DNA of 64,000 nt, taken from the NCBI GenBank assembly GCA_031769625.1, contig JAUIMM010000040.1, forward strand, positions 15,265,501-15,329,500, given 5' to 3'. Position numbers and translations under genes: made by a program. Source of the DNA: Taudactylus pleione. Taxonomy: Eukaryota; Chordata; Amphibia; Anura; Myobatrachidae. A model generated the notes under the pieces. That model was not told where the DNA came from and ran no database searches. It worked only from the letters and a program-made list of their open reading frames with translations. Shown piece by piece: positions 44,764 through 55,791 of the stretch (positions are counted from its first letter, which is position 1; the number at the start of each line of letters is the position of its first letter).

Positions 44764-46545
44764 ATACGTGCGGCTAAACACAGAAAATAAATTTTTTTTT
44801 GGTTCGGACTGGAGTGTACTTTGTGGGTTACAGCACCCTTTAACGGTCAAGCCAGCCGGCCCTTTACTTATGACACAGGCGCACTCTTGGCACTACTTTG
44901 TTGATGCACGTGCGGCTACTGCGCACACAATTCACAAACACAGAAAATAATTTTTTTTTGGTTTGGACTGGAGTGTACTTTGGGGGTTACAGCACCCTTT
45001 AACGGTCAAGCCAGCCGGCCCTTTACTTATGACACAGGCGCACGCTTGGCACTACTTTGTTGATGCACGTGCGGCTACTGCGCACACAATTCACAAACAC
45101 AGAAAATAATTTTTTTTTGGTTTGGACTGGAGTGTACTTTCGGGGGTTACAGCACCCTTAACGGTCAAGCCAGCCGGCCCTTTACTTATGACACAGGCGC
45201 ACGCTTGGCACTACTTTGTTGATGCACGTGCGGCTACTGCGCACACAATTCACAAACACAGAAAATAATTTTTTTTTGGTTTGGACTGGAGTGTACTTTC
45301 GGGGGTTACAGCACCCTTTAACGGTCAAGCCAGCCGGCCCTTTACTTATGACACAGGCGCACGCTTGGCACTACTTTGTTGATGCACGTGCGGCTACTGC
45401 GCACACAATTCACAAACACAGAAAATAATTTTTTTTTAGGTTTGGACTGGAGTGTACTTTCGGGGGTTACAGCACCCTTAACGGTCAAGCCAGCCGGCCC
45501 TTTACTTATGACACAGGCGCACGCTTGGCACTACTTTGTTGATGCACGTGCGGCTACTGCGCACACAATTCACAAACACAGAAAATAATTTTTTTTTTGG
45601 TTTGGACTGGAGTGTACTTTCGGGGGTTACAGCACCCTTTAACGGTCAAGCCAGCCGGCCCTTTACTTATGACACAGGGGCACTCTTGGCACTACTTTGT
45701 TGATGCACGTGCGGCTACTGCGCACACAATTCATAAACACAGAAAATAATTTTTTTTTAGGTTTGGACTGGAGTGTACTTTCGGGGGTTACAGCACCCTT
45801 AACGGTCAAGCCAGCCGGCCCTTTACTTATGACACAGGCGCACGCTTGGCACTACTTTGTTGATGCACGTGCGGCTACTGCGCACACAATTCACAAACAC
45901 AGAAAATAATTTTTTTTTGGTTTGGACTGGAGTGTACTTTCGGGGGTTACAGCACCCTTTAACGGTCAAGCCAGCCGGCCCTTTACTTATGACACAGGCG
46001 CACGCTTGGCACTACTTTGTTGATGCACGTGCGGCTACTGCGCACACAATTCACAAACACAGAAAATAATTTTTTTTTAGGTTTGGACTGGAGTGTACTT
46101 TCGGGGGTTACAGCACCCTTAACGGTCAAGCCAGCCGACCCTTTACTTATGACACAGGCGCACGCTTGGCACTACTTTGTTGATGCACGTGCGGCTACTG
46201 CGCACACAATTCACAAACACAGAAAATAATTTTTTTTTTGGTTTGGACTGGAGTGTACTTTCGGGGGTTACAGCACCCTTAACGGTCAAGCCAGCCGGCC
46301 CTTTACTTATGACACAGGCGCACGCTTGGCACTACTTTGTTGATGCACGTGCGGCTACTGCGCACACAATTCACAAACACAGAAAATAATTTTTTTTTTG
46401 GTTTGGACTGGAGTGTACTTTCGGGGGTTACAGCACCCTTAACGGTCAAGCCAGCCGGCCCTTTACTTATGACACAGGCGCACGCTTGGCACTACTTTGT
46501 TGATGCACGTGCGGCTACTGCGCACACAATTCACAAACACAGAAA
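44764..46545. repeat. Eleven ~160-base tandem repeats in hAT leader
   Basis: Each unit has an A/T-run (AAAATAATTTTTTTT), TTGGACTGGAGTGTACTT, GCCAGCCGGCCC, TTATGACACAGGCGCACGCT and GATGCACGTGCGGCTACTGC. GATGCACG recurs at 44903, 45062, 45221, 45381, 45541, 45702, 45862, 46022, 46182, 46342 and 46502. Units are nearly identical, so the array is recently homogenised. The 70-codon frames in each unit run across unit borders and are artefacts. It lies between the promoter-like right end and the start codon. Confidence 0.96.
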
Positions 46546-46559
46546 ATATATTATTTTTT

Positions 46560-46830
46560 TAGCACTTGGGGGGAGCACCCCTGATGGACAGAGCACCCCC
46601 TGGACAACACTACAGCACCCCTTTAGGACTGGGACACTGCACAGGACTTTGGAGTGGACACAGCCCCTATGGAGAACTGACTGCACAACACAGTCCAGCC
46701 AGCCCCTATGGACTTTGAAGTAGTGGACACAGCCCCTATTAACAACAGCAGCACAGCACAACACAGCCAGCCCCTATGGACTTTGAAGTAGTGGACAACA
46801 GCAGCACTACACTACACTACACTACACAGC
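46560..46830. repeat. Short repeats in hAT leader
   Basis: Interspersed CCAGCCCCTATGGACTTTGA, GTAGTGGACA and ACAGCACCCC motifs followed by CACTACACTACACTACAC. Between the 160-base array and the promoter-like region. Confidence 0.75.
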
Positions 46831-46895
46831 ACTAACTCCCACCCTCCCTCTTCACTGTCCACAGCCGAGTGAGAAAATGGCGCCGACGCGGGTAC

Positions 46896-46904
46896 CTTAT
46901 ATAG
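46896..46904 (-). promoter_or_regulatory. TATA box candidate of hAT transposase promoter
   Basis: The minus strand reads TATATAAGG. About 20-30 bases downstream is GGCGCCATTTT, which contains the complement of AAAATGGCG, a YY1-like site. Transcription from here would run through the repeat array into the transposase. This is inference from motif and position. Confidence 0.55.
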
Positions 46905-47185
46905 GATCCAAAACCCGCGAGACTCGGAAGGCGGGATGATGACGTTTTGCCTCGATGTCAGATCCGAGTCAGGCGGGAAAAGTCGAGCCTGACTCGGATC
47001 GGACTCGGATCGGGGGGGCTCGGGGGGGTTCGGATTTCAGAAATCCGAACCCGCTCACCCCTATTTTAAAGTAACATATTAGGTTTTTCATTTTATTAAT
47101 TATATTCTTCAACACTACAGTATATACATTTCTGTGTTTATATGAATGGCAAGAAATGCTTACTACAAACATTTACCTATTCTTA

Positions 47186-47467
47186 TGGTGCATACACATG
47201 GTCAGATTTTGTGTCAGATCTGAACAATAATGATTTTAAAAATCGTTCAATCGTTCATATCTGAAAGAAAATCTGACATGTGAGCCTGCAATGATGAATG
47301 ATGCGCATTCCCACATGTCAGATAACGATATCTGACATCTGATGTGTTTGCAGTCAGATTTGGACGATTCCATTCATTTTAATACTGTCTGAAATCGTTC
47401 AAACCATTGGTAAAACCGTTCAATCGTTTATCGTTCATCTGACAGATCCGACCGTGTGTATGCACCA
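47186..47467. mobile_element. MITE, TGGTGCATACACATGGTC ends, TSD TTA
   Basis: A 282-base element ending GACCGTGTGTATGCACCA, flanked by TTA (47183-47185 and 47468-47470). Interior rich in CAGATT / AATCTG and CGTTCAATCGTT arms. Confidence 0.85.
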
Positions 47468-47470
47468 TTA

Positions 47471-48417
47471 CTGTAACTTAAACATGTGACCGATTGCTCC
47501 CCAGCTACAAACAAACCATAGGACTTTGAGTCACACCCATTCCTAACACTCCACTTTTCCATAAGGTTACAAAAATCATGACAATTCCCATAAAATCAAT
47601 ACTGAAGTGAAGTATATGTACATGAGCAGCACATTTGCAGCATTTACCCAGCCTTGGGAGCACTTGGAGCTATGGCTTGTAACTTATAGCCCTCTAGCTT
47701 TTTAGCGACTGGCCCCAATATTAGTATGTTTATCAGGGACAAGTCACCTACTACAAACTCCACATGGACCCGCCCATCTCTCCCTATTCTTCCTTTAACC
47801 CCACCTTATCCAAAAGGCTAATGCAGCCTGCACCTCCCTCATGTGATAGGAAGCAGAAAGGGGATAGCAAGTGTCCTAGGCTCCAAATACTCCAACACGC
47901 CAGCTTCTTCTTGGGACACAGACAGTACTTGTCAATTCCAGAGTCCTGGTCCTATAGTTCAGCATCCAGAGTTGTGCAGCCTGAGGATTTAAAAGTCAGG
48001 GATTCCCATAAATAACTAGAAGCCTACCTGTGCCTGTCTGGCTGTGGTGAGACTATAAATCCCAGCACACCTTGTCAACAGGATGTACTGGGATTTGTAG
48101 TACCACTGCAGCTAGGGAGGCCCCAGCAAATCAAATGCAGCCTCAACTCATGGGTTGGTGATTGTCTGTACTGTATGTATGTAACACAAACACAGTGACT
48201 AGAAAAGAAAAATATTCACCCCCTTGGGCTTTTTACATTTTACTATTACTACTGATCAACACAAAGTAGTTGACAATATGGCACAAAAATATAGTCCAAC
48301 TATTTGTCAAAATTATCCATCAACCCATGAATTGATGGAGCATTTGACTGAGCCTATCCAGCTGTAGTGGCACTACATATATGTATACATTGCATGCTCT
48401 GTGTATTATGCTGTGCT
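47471..48417. other. No gene; a CCCAGCA palindrome at 48050-48104
   Basis: Mostly unassigned. At 48050-48104 ACTATAAATCCCAGCACACC faces GTACTGGGATTTGTAGT, a short foldback of a type common in vertebrate genomes. No exons seen. Confidence 0.5.
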
Positions 48418-48665
48418 CACTGGGATGCTCAACGTACAGTATGGCTGTCACTATGATGCTCAAAGTACTGTATGGCATTCACTGGGATGCTCAATGTACT
48501 GTATGGTGGTAAGCAGAATGCTCAATGTACTGTATGTCAGTCAATGGGGTGCTCGATGTACTGTATAGGAGTCATTTGGATGCTCAATGTACTGCAGTCA
48601 TGTTGATGCTCAATATACTGTATTATGGCACTCACTAGGATGCTCAATGTACTGTATGGTGGCCG
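48418..48665 (+). repeat. Tandem repeat, GGATGCTCAATGTACTGTAT unit
   Basis: Eight or so imperfect units of about 28-36 bases, each with ATGCTCAATGTACTGTATGG and a variable GTCACT spacer. Confidence 0.88.
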
Positions 48666-48669
48666 TAAC

Positions 48670-49010
48670 TAGATTTTATCTGTAGCATGCTGTATATTAT
48701 TGCAGATTATGTTTTATGAACTTATGCTATTTGACATGTAACAGTGGGCTTATACGGTATTTATTAGCTTACTATAACATATATTTCTGTAATACTGTTG
48801 TGCTTGTGTTTTACTTTAGCGTTCTGTTATATAGTGCAATATTGGCGATTGTTTGGGCACTTATGTTTATGTAATGACATTGTTTGCCTAGCAACTGATG
48901 GGGACTGTTTAGTGCATCTGGGGTCCCACAAACTGGCGTGTGATGTCATCACGCACATCTTCAGAACCGCTGGAAACGGTGTCCCGCATGTTTCTCACAT
49001 GGGTGTTATT
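48670..49010. other. No gene recognised
   Basis: AT-rich start, then TGCATCTGGGGTCCCACAAA and a TAAGGTAAGTAAG donor-like site near 49016-49027. It may be the upstream part of the repeat that carries the hammerhead-like motif. Confidence 0.35.
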
Positions 49011-49149
49011 CTTTATAAGGTAAGTAAGTTTTTATCTTTTGTATCCTTGATATAAGAAATAATACATTTCTGAAACGTTGGAATAAGGAAGAGTCCATAA
49101 TGATGTTTATCAAAACCCAGGAGTACCGCCCCCTGGTTAGCATTATATT

Positions 49150-49195
49150 CTGATGAAGTCCAAACAAAATTTGATGGGCGAAACGCATTTAGGCT
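49150..49195 (+). ncRNA. Hammerhead-ribozyme-like core motif (candidate)
   Basis: CTGATGA (49150-49156), then a possible stem of GTCC (49158-49161) with GGGC (49176-49179), then GAAAC (49180-49184) and GCATTTAGGC. This order matches the conserved core of hammerhead ribozymes (CUGAUGA, stem II, GAAA). I could not find a good stem I between the outer flanks, so it may be a remnant that no longer cleaves. Hammerheads of this small type are known in amphibian genomes and Penelope-like retroelements. Confidence 0.35.
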
Positions 49196-49249
49196 ATTGT
49201 TCCTGTTGCAACTTCTCCTTTGCCCATCCTGGTATCAATATCTTTACAG

Positions 49250-49685
49250 ATAAGCTTTAATTGCACTTTCTGAAAGTGCATAGTTTTTATGTACACCTCA
49301 AATTAGTTTTCTTGTGTGTAATAAATGTTTTAAAGTATCACACTATATGTTATTATTATTTTTTTTGTAGCTATGGATTTGGAAGAATTCTAAAAAACTT
49401 CTCTCTGCACTGTGAATGTGAATCACTGTGGATAACATTCTGTTCATTTATATGGTACGTGTGTATTTGGAGTTTCACTAAATGACTACACTAGAAGGCA
49501 CTGTTTCTCTTAATTTTTTCAGATTTCCAACCTATTTGAACTATAGGCTTCTGGGAAATAATCGGCCACCTGAAAATCAGGGAGTGTTTTGCATGCTGGA
49601 GGGATTTAACCTCTACGCTAAAAAACTTTATATGTATCTGGTTTGGACTTGATTTGATTATTGATATTAGCACCACAGCTATCAC
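49250..49685. other. No gene recognised
   Basis: AT-rich; includes the small foldback GCACTTTCTGAAAGTGC at 49263-49279. Confidence 0.45.
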
Positions 49686-49689
49686 TACT

Positions 49690-49690
49690 G

Positions 49691-49738
<48 letters not shown>
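49690..49738. repeat. (TA)n microsatellite
   Basis: About 24 TA units. Confidence 0.95.
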
Positions 49739-49739
<1 letters not shown>

Positions 49740-49744
49740 CAGAA

Positions 49745-49890
49745 CTATATGAAATGCAATGAAATAGCCGGATCCACATATACTACATTGAAATAACCAG
49801 ATCCACATAAAATACATTGAATAAGCCAGATCCACATAAAATTAATTGATAAAGCCAGACCCACATATAAAAAGCCAGATGGAAGGGAAA
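49745..49890 (+). repeat. CCAGATCCACATA tandem repeat
   Basis: Five imperfect units of about 30 bases with AGCCAGATCCACATAAAAT and TTGAATA spacers. Confidence 0.8.
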
Positions 49891-50330
49891 CTGCAGGACA
49901 GGGTTGCAGGGTTGGCTGGACCTATTGTGGACACAGGGATGGCTAGACATGGTGGGGAGTGGTACAGGGCTGGGAAGGCTGAACCTTAATGGGAGGCACA
50001 GGACAGGGAAGGCTAGACATGGGGGGGGTACAGGACTGTGAAGGCTGACCATGGGGGGCACTGGGCTGGGAAGGATGACTAGTTGAGGGGCACAGGGCAG
50101 GGAAGACTGGCTGGACTTGGGGGGCACAGAGCAGGAAAGGCTGGCTCAACAGGGGGGGCACATGGCAGGAAAGGCTGACTATACTAGGGAGCATAGGGCA
50201 GGGAAGGCTGGCTGAACTGGGGGGCACAGGGCAGGGAAGGCTGGCTGGACTAGTGAGGGCACAGGGAAGACTGGCTGGACTGGGGTGCAGGGAAATCTGG
50301 CTGGACTAGGGTGGTACAGGGAAGGACCAG
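49890..50330 (+). repeat. GGGCAGGGAAGGCTGGCTGGAC minisatellite
   Basis: Imperfect units of about 35-40 bases with GGGCACAGGGCAGGGAAGGC and GCTGGACT. The minus-strand, proline- and serine-rich frames are artefacts. Confidence 0.85.
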
Positions 50331-52440
50331 GAACTATTTACCTGCCACTGGCAGCCATTCAGACATGGAGAAACAGCATCGGCAGCATTTTGAATATGGC
50401 GCCGGCTGCAGCAATGTGACAGGCCACAAAGGACCTATATTATTATTATTATCAATTCTTTATGAGGTGCCACAAATTTCTGCAGTGCCGTACAGAGCAG
50501 AGATACAAAATAGGATAAACAGAGTACCAGAATACTATATGCACAAACTTACAAGCCAATAGGCTGAGAAAATGGAACTAAGGGGAAGGATGAAACAAGA
50601 GGAAGGATAGCCCTGCTCATGAGAGCTTACATTCTTTAAGGAAAGTGGAAGGAGTCAGAGATCTGGTGGGCTAATGTGAATAAGTGAGTTTTGATGAAGC
50701 AATTGAAGTGTTAGTATCTAGGTTTGTGGTGGACCCGGGGTGGTAATAGGAGCAGACATCTGAACAGACTTAAGCTGAAAAGTGGGTGTTTTAATGAGTG
50801 AACTTGCAGACATGTACACGGATAATATGAAGTCCAAAATATAGAGAGGGAAGTGATGACTAGAACTGTAGATGGGAGGAAAACCAACTGAGACCAAGTG
50901 AGTGGAGAGGTAGTAGTTGGCCAACTGTTAATTGGATAGGAAGGATGAGGATATAAAAAGTGACTCTTAGGTATAGCATAGAGCAGGTAATTTGTGACTA
51001 GGGTCAGGATGGTTTTGGTAGAGAAGAGGGTGCAAGATAGGAACAAGTCAATGAGAGAGTTAGCTTACAGAAATGTTGAAAGGTGAATGTAGATAAGCTT
51101 TAGAAGTGAAGGAAAGGAGTGAGACTGGACAGAAATTTGATAGAGTGGTAGGGTCAAGAGAGGGTTTTTGAGAATGGGAGACACAAAGGCATCTTTAAAT
51201 GAGGAAGGGGGAGAAAGCAGAGAATATGGGAGGGAATGTGATTAAGGGGGCAGGTAGAGGGGCAGAAGGAGAGAGAAGAGACTGAATTTCCTCTACAATA
51301 GTCGGGAGGAAGGAGTACAGGAAGGAGGAATTGGAGGGAGAGGATGGGGAAGAGAGGGTTGGACTTGGCAGGATGAGATTTACTTACTAATAGATTCTAT
51401 TTTGGATGTTAATTAAGAGGTGGTGGAAAGGGGACATGGAGTGGGAAAGAAAAGAAAATTTAAGGAAGCAGAGAGCCATCCAGGGTTGGAGGATAGATGA
51501 GGGCATTGAAGAAGAACTGTTTAGTGTGAACGTGGGTCTATAGTGTGAAGGTGGGTCTATAGGAGGAGAAAATATATTTGAAGTGAAAAAGTCAGCAAGA
51601 GAATACGGCTTACTCCAAAGACATTGTGTAGTGCAGAAGCATTTTTGGAGAAGTCTGGTCATTTTGGACTACCAATGTTGGAGTTTCCAAGGGGCTGATT
51701 GAAGTGGCAAGGATGGATGAATCGAGGATGGAAGCAAGAGATTGGTTATACAGGGTGACAGCCTGGTTTGGAAAGGCAAGAGGAAAGAGGAGGGATTCCA
51801 GCAAAGAGAAGGAAGTGGGGTCAAGGTTGTCCAGATTTCTCTTAATTAAGGAGATTTTGGGAGCAGGGCAGTGAGCAGGAGGTGAGGTGATGTAAGGAGA
51901 GGGAGAAAGAAAGAAGGTGGTGGTGGTGGTGGTGGTTGTAAAGGGGAGCTAGAGAAATCAGAAATGTTACAGAAGGGGGAGAAGGTCTAGAGTGTGGCAG
52001 ATGCTATGGGTGGTGGTGAATGTCAATTTGGACATGCCAAAAGAGGAAGTGAGGGAGGGCAGTTTGGAGGCACCAGTGTCAGTGGGGTTTTCGATGGGGA
52101 TGTTGCAGTCACCGAGGTTGAGGAAGGGAAGGTCAGAAGAATGAAAGTAGGGGGAGCCAAGTCATCGAGGAAGACTGTAGAGGGCCCTGGAGGGAGTTAG
52201 ATGATCACAACACAAACATGGCATGGGAATAGAAGATGAATAGAATGGATCTCAAATGTGTAGAAAAAATGAGAGAGAGAGTTTAGATGGTAAGACACAG
52301 AAGGTGCAAACACAACCACCTGGTTGATCACCAGGTCTGGTAGAGTGTGTGAAAGAGATACCCCTATAGGAGTGAGCAGCAGGAACACTGCCACTTTGCA
52401 GTGGCATGGTAAGGGGCACCAATATGAGGCTAACAAGTAT
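50331..52440 (+). repeat. Long purine-rich, probably old, interspersed repeat
   Basis: Begins near a TTATTATTATTATCAATTCT stretch followed by CAGTGCCGTACAGAGCAGAG and GCTCATGAGAGCTTACATTC, a pattern common in vertebrate interspersed repeats. The next 1.7 kb is GA-rich without terminal repeats or coding. A GTGTGAACGTGGGTCTATA-type unit is duplicated near 51522-51560, and (GGT)n lies at 51917-51937. The class is unassigned. Confidence 0.4.
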
Positions 52441-52946
52441 AGAGTACCCAGGCTATGGTCTCAGTAGGGGCCATGAGTGCAGGGGAGGTGTAACCATATC
52501 CACCCTGAGATGCCACAATCATCCCACTGATGCACGCACTGCTGCAAACCCTAGTAATGTATACAATGAGGGGGTATAGCAGTACTCTAGCGACCATGTT
52601 CCCCAGCATCCAGACCTGCCAACAGTTTCAGAAGCCCTGTACACAGCACCTACATGTAGACCTTATATTCACGGTGGCCATGTAGCCAAATCCTCTCAAA
52701 CATTTGGCCACATGTAGTCATGAATCAGCTCAATAAATTTGCCCTACAGTATAATCATAAACTCATTTTTAGCAAGCTCTGAATGCTTTTTAGTTTCATC
52801 ATGTACTGTTATACAATACAAGATCCTCATTGTACAGTGCTATACAATATGTTCTCATCATATAAATGAATGATAATATTGTTAACAATGTCAATTTGCC
52901 CAAATAATAATATGACCTGAGATGCAATAAATGCAATAGTGGACTC
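52441..52946. other. No gene recognised
   Basis: Nothing that I can support. Confidence 0.4.
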
Positions 52947-52949
52947 TTA

Positions 52950-53322
52950 GGGCCTGATTCAGAGTTACGCGCTATGCCAATATGAGCGCAGTTGGGTGAT
53001 GTTTTAAGTACTGCCCATGTGTCTTGACTGTTATCGCATCAAGATGCAAAACGAATTTGGACACAGGAAGAGCGGTTTTTAGTGGGTTTTCCTGGGATAT
53101 CAGTAGGCAGACAATGGCTTCTTCTAAAGACCAATCACACAGGGTGCCATATCCAGACGGATAAACTCCACCTGCCATAGGGCTGGTGCAAGTGTTGATG
53201 GTGCATCTAAAGTGGTGCAGGTGGGCTTCTCAATTTAGAAGAAATCAACCTTAGCATTAGTATAGAGACACAGCTGTGGCAAAAGATTCAGTCTGGTCTG
53301 CTTGACACTCAGAATCAGACCA
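52950..53322. mobile_element. MITE, GGGCCTGATTCAG family, TSD TTA
   Basis: A 373-base element from GGGCCTGATTCAGAGTTACG to AGAATCAGACCA, flanked by TTA (52947-52949 and 53323-53325). The ends are slightly decayed; the interior is non-coding. Confidence 0.68.
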
Positions 53323-53325
53323 TTA

Positions 53326-53654
53326 ATGTTTAGTAAAGCGAAAAAATCCTTATATGGTCATTTTGATAGCAAATGTTTATCTGTTTAAATCTGAAATCTG
53401 GGTATAATAATGAACAATTCTGTGTTTTGATGACTATGTGATATTTTCATACTTATTAATTAGCCAAACCAGGAGTCATCTTCAGTGGGTGCATCTATTG
53501 TTGTTGAAAAGAAATGTTTTTTAAAAAAAAATAAAAAAACTGTTCCTATTAAATAAGTAAGCATTTAAAGGGTATAGGTAGTTTCACAAAAATAATTATT
53601 TTATAAATGTATGCCTGGCTATAATTAGAACAGTAACACACTGGCATGTCTTAC
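53326..53654. other. CPED1 intron sequence near exon
   Basis: AT-rich DNA directly after the donor of exon 53655-53841, with A-runs near 53520-53545. No other feature. Confidence 0.5.
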
Positions 53655-53841
53655 CTTGGTCCGTCCCTGTAATCCAGATGCACTTGGCTTTTGCAGTTTG
53701 CAGGCTCTGCTCTAATTACCACTGTCACTACATCAAATGGTAACTCTGCATAGTAGTCTTTGATCTTTGGGTTGAATTCCGGAATCAGTTCCAGCGGAGG
53801 ATTGCTGAAGATACCCCTGATGTAAGATTGTGTATCATTGT
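53655..53841 (-). CDS. CPED1: Host exon, cadherin-like beta-sandwich domain (first half), CPED1
   Basis: A 187-base minus-strand exon. The acceptor TTCTTGGAATAG precedes ACAATGATAC; the donor is CAAG|GTAAGA. Two bases complete a codon begun by microexon 55792-55821, then 61 codons follow, then two bases carry over to exon 37003-37171. The protein includes YIRGIFSNPPLELIPEFNP, YYAELPFDVVTVVIRAEP and CKSQVHLDYRDGP, the first strands of a cadherin-like beta-sandwich; the next exon supplies the last ones, so the intron splits one domain. The upstream methionine of the longer open frame lies in the intron and is not a start codon. An alternative AG a few codons in (ATCTTCAG) is possible but weaker. 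Confidence 0.77.
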
Positions 53842-54845
53842 CTATTCCAAGAAACAATGAAAGGAACGATGAGTTAGAATTATAGGAGTGTGCGTATATG
53901 TGTGTCTGTGTAAAATACTAATACTGAGAAGTTGGAACTGCATATAAAAATGTAGACTGAACCCCACCTCTTGTTGTCTACCCTGTTATCTAGCAGATGG
54001 ACACATAAAATAAACATACGGCAGATAATGGAAAACTAATACATGATCGGCCTAACTAAAATAAGAATTTTACACACGTTGGACATCTGCATACAGGTAG
54101 GTCCACAATAACAATACTGAACGAAACATCTCCATATAGGGAGAAGGAATCTATCCCGCTCATTGATGGATCACGTAGGAAGTCTCAAGCCAATCCTCTT
54201 TACCAAGTCACTAACATAACAGGTGCACCTAGGAGTGGTGGTGCAACACCTTCTGTCTCGGTACCCATATGATGGAATCAGGCACAATAAGCAGGATCCC
54301 TGCAGTCCTATCACAGTATGGAATAAGGACAGACAGAAGCTATGAGGATCTGATGCTATACCACAGTTACCATAGAATACACAAAGAATCCCAGTGACCG
54401 CATTACAATACAATGAGCATCCCTGTGACCGTCATATTATTCACAGAGCATCCCAGTGCCTGCCATACAAAACTATAGCTACTGGAAAACTAATACAGTA
54501 CAATAAACATTTCAAGAAGATAGTTTACACTCTAGATCTTGAAAATTTGTTTGACCATTATAACATCTTTAGTTGTTTAAACAAGCAGAATAACATATGG
54601 AATACAAAATGATTTCCTGGTCAAGAATAATCCAAGGGGAAAAAAATACTTCAGTATTCTTCCTTTACTTAATCAGGTAAAACTAAAAAAAACTCACCAC
54701 CTGTTCCTCACAGATCCCCTTTTTAGAGCTGGGATCTGTTTTTGGATATTTGTTGTTTTGTGTACACTAGTTGATGGATATATGCCTAACAAAAGACTAT
54801 TTGTTATAGTCCAGAATGTCTATAAGTTTAAAAGGGGATGTAGTT
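53842..54845. other. CPED1 intron, no further feature
   Basis: Single-copy-looking DNA between two host exons. A CCCAGTGACCG / CCCTGTGACCG / CCCAGTGCCTG short repeat at 54389-54462 is the only structure. Confidence 0.5.
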
Positions 54846-55365
54846 ATGAGAACGGCGGCTGCAATGCCGCCGGTCTAAGTCCCGATGGGGGAAGCCCGGC
54901 AAGGGACTTAAGATAGGCATCAAAATACAGACACCCATCTGAATCCCGAAGCCAGAATACAGAAGGACTCCAGCCCGAATGAGGTAAGTCCAGGGTGCCA
55001 TTAGCTGTTAGCCGGGGGGGGGGGGGGGTTAGGTTAAGGTAGCATAGCGGGGTTAGTGTTAGGTTTTGGGGGTGGAAGGTTAGGGTTAGGCACTCCTAGG
55101 GGGAGGGTTAGGGTTAGGCACCACTGGGGGGTGGGGTTAGGCACTTAAGTGGGGAGGGTTAGGTTCAGGCACTAATGGGAGAGGGATAGGTACAGGGTGG
55201 GAATGGTTAGAGTTAGGTTACAAGAAGGGAGGGTTAGGGTTAGGGGGAGAAGGGGGAGGCTAAGTATACTTACCCAACCCCTATCGGGATATTAACCATC
55301 AGGATGCCGCTGTCGGTATTTTGACAATAGGCATCCCGACAGCCGGCATTACATACCCATTCCTT
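54846..55365. repeat. Repeat with telomere-like GGTTAGGG core
   Basis: The ends contain related CCCGAT / GCCGGC motifs (GCCGCCGGTCTAAGTCCCGA at the left, CCCGACAGCCGGCATTACAT at the right). The middle, 55007-55260, is a G-rich array of GGTTAGGGTTAGGCACT-like units with 25-35-base spacing. The right end resembles part of the fragment at 32240. Confidence 0.65.
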
Positions 55366-55791
55366 TAAAAGTGTAGCCACAAAGTCCAGCAAACTGTATT
55401 CAAATTGTGATGTGCCTGACAATTTAAGATGTATATTATAGAACATGCTGTGAGTTGCATTATTTCCTGGTCTGAAGGTAATCATTCTGCATCCTGATCA
55501 TGTACAGCAGAGAATTTAAAACACACCCATTCCCTTTATTAATGTTCTCACTTTCACCAAAAGGAACTATGTGGCTATATTCCAGAATTGTATCCAATTC
55601 ATCTGGATGTTAATATAACAAATTTAGCTTTGGATGGAGTTCATAACAAAATAAAGTATAAAAAGTCATTAATTGCCTCCTATCTTGAGCTCCACAGGGG
55701 GGGGAATTCTTCTTTAACACCATGTTATATAGATAAATAGGCAAAGAGCTTAACTTCTTATGTGGGAATGTTTTTCACACAACACACTTAC
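55366..55791. other. CPED1 intron, no further feature
   Basis: AT-rich DNA; nothing besides the splice donor of the microexon at its upper edge. Confidence 0.5.

Larger units (their letters stand above)
40991..47063 (-). mobile_element. Complete autonomous hAT transposon, 8-bp TSD TTTTAAAG
   Basis: A 6073-base element. The ends TAGGGGTG and CACCCCTA are inverted, and TTTTAAAG lies on each side (40983-40990 and 47064-47071), an exact 8-base duplication as expected for hAT. The minus strand carries one uninterrupted transposase gene (41625-44741). Upstream of it are eleven ~160-base tandem repeats, a second short-repeat block, and a TATA box near the right end. The left end has subterminal GTTTTGGATCTGGAT-type repeats. 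This is the only element in the window that looks structurally complete. Confidence 0.95.
37172..53654 (-). other. CPED1 intron, 16.5 kb
   Basis: Interval between two phase-compatible host exons (phase 2 at both sides). It contains the complete BED-hAT transposon in the same orientation as the gene, several MITEs and three tandem arrays. Most of the intron's length is repeat. Confidence 0.7.

Noticed and set aside
44764..46545. Direct-repeat array that might be mistaken for a CRISPR array
   Set aside because: The units are contiguous 160-base tandem repeats without unique spacers, in eukaryotic DNA, inside a transposon.
44687..46723. Repeated 70-aa open frames in tandem, resembling a multi-copy gene family or repeat protein
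   Set aside because: They are the same translation of each 160-base repeat unit in the hAT leader and run across unit borders; no protein features and wrong strand relative to the transposase.
49783..50227. Proline-rich minus-strand frames
   Set aside because: Translation of a G-rich tandem repeat.
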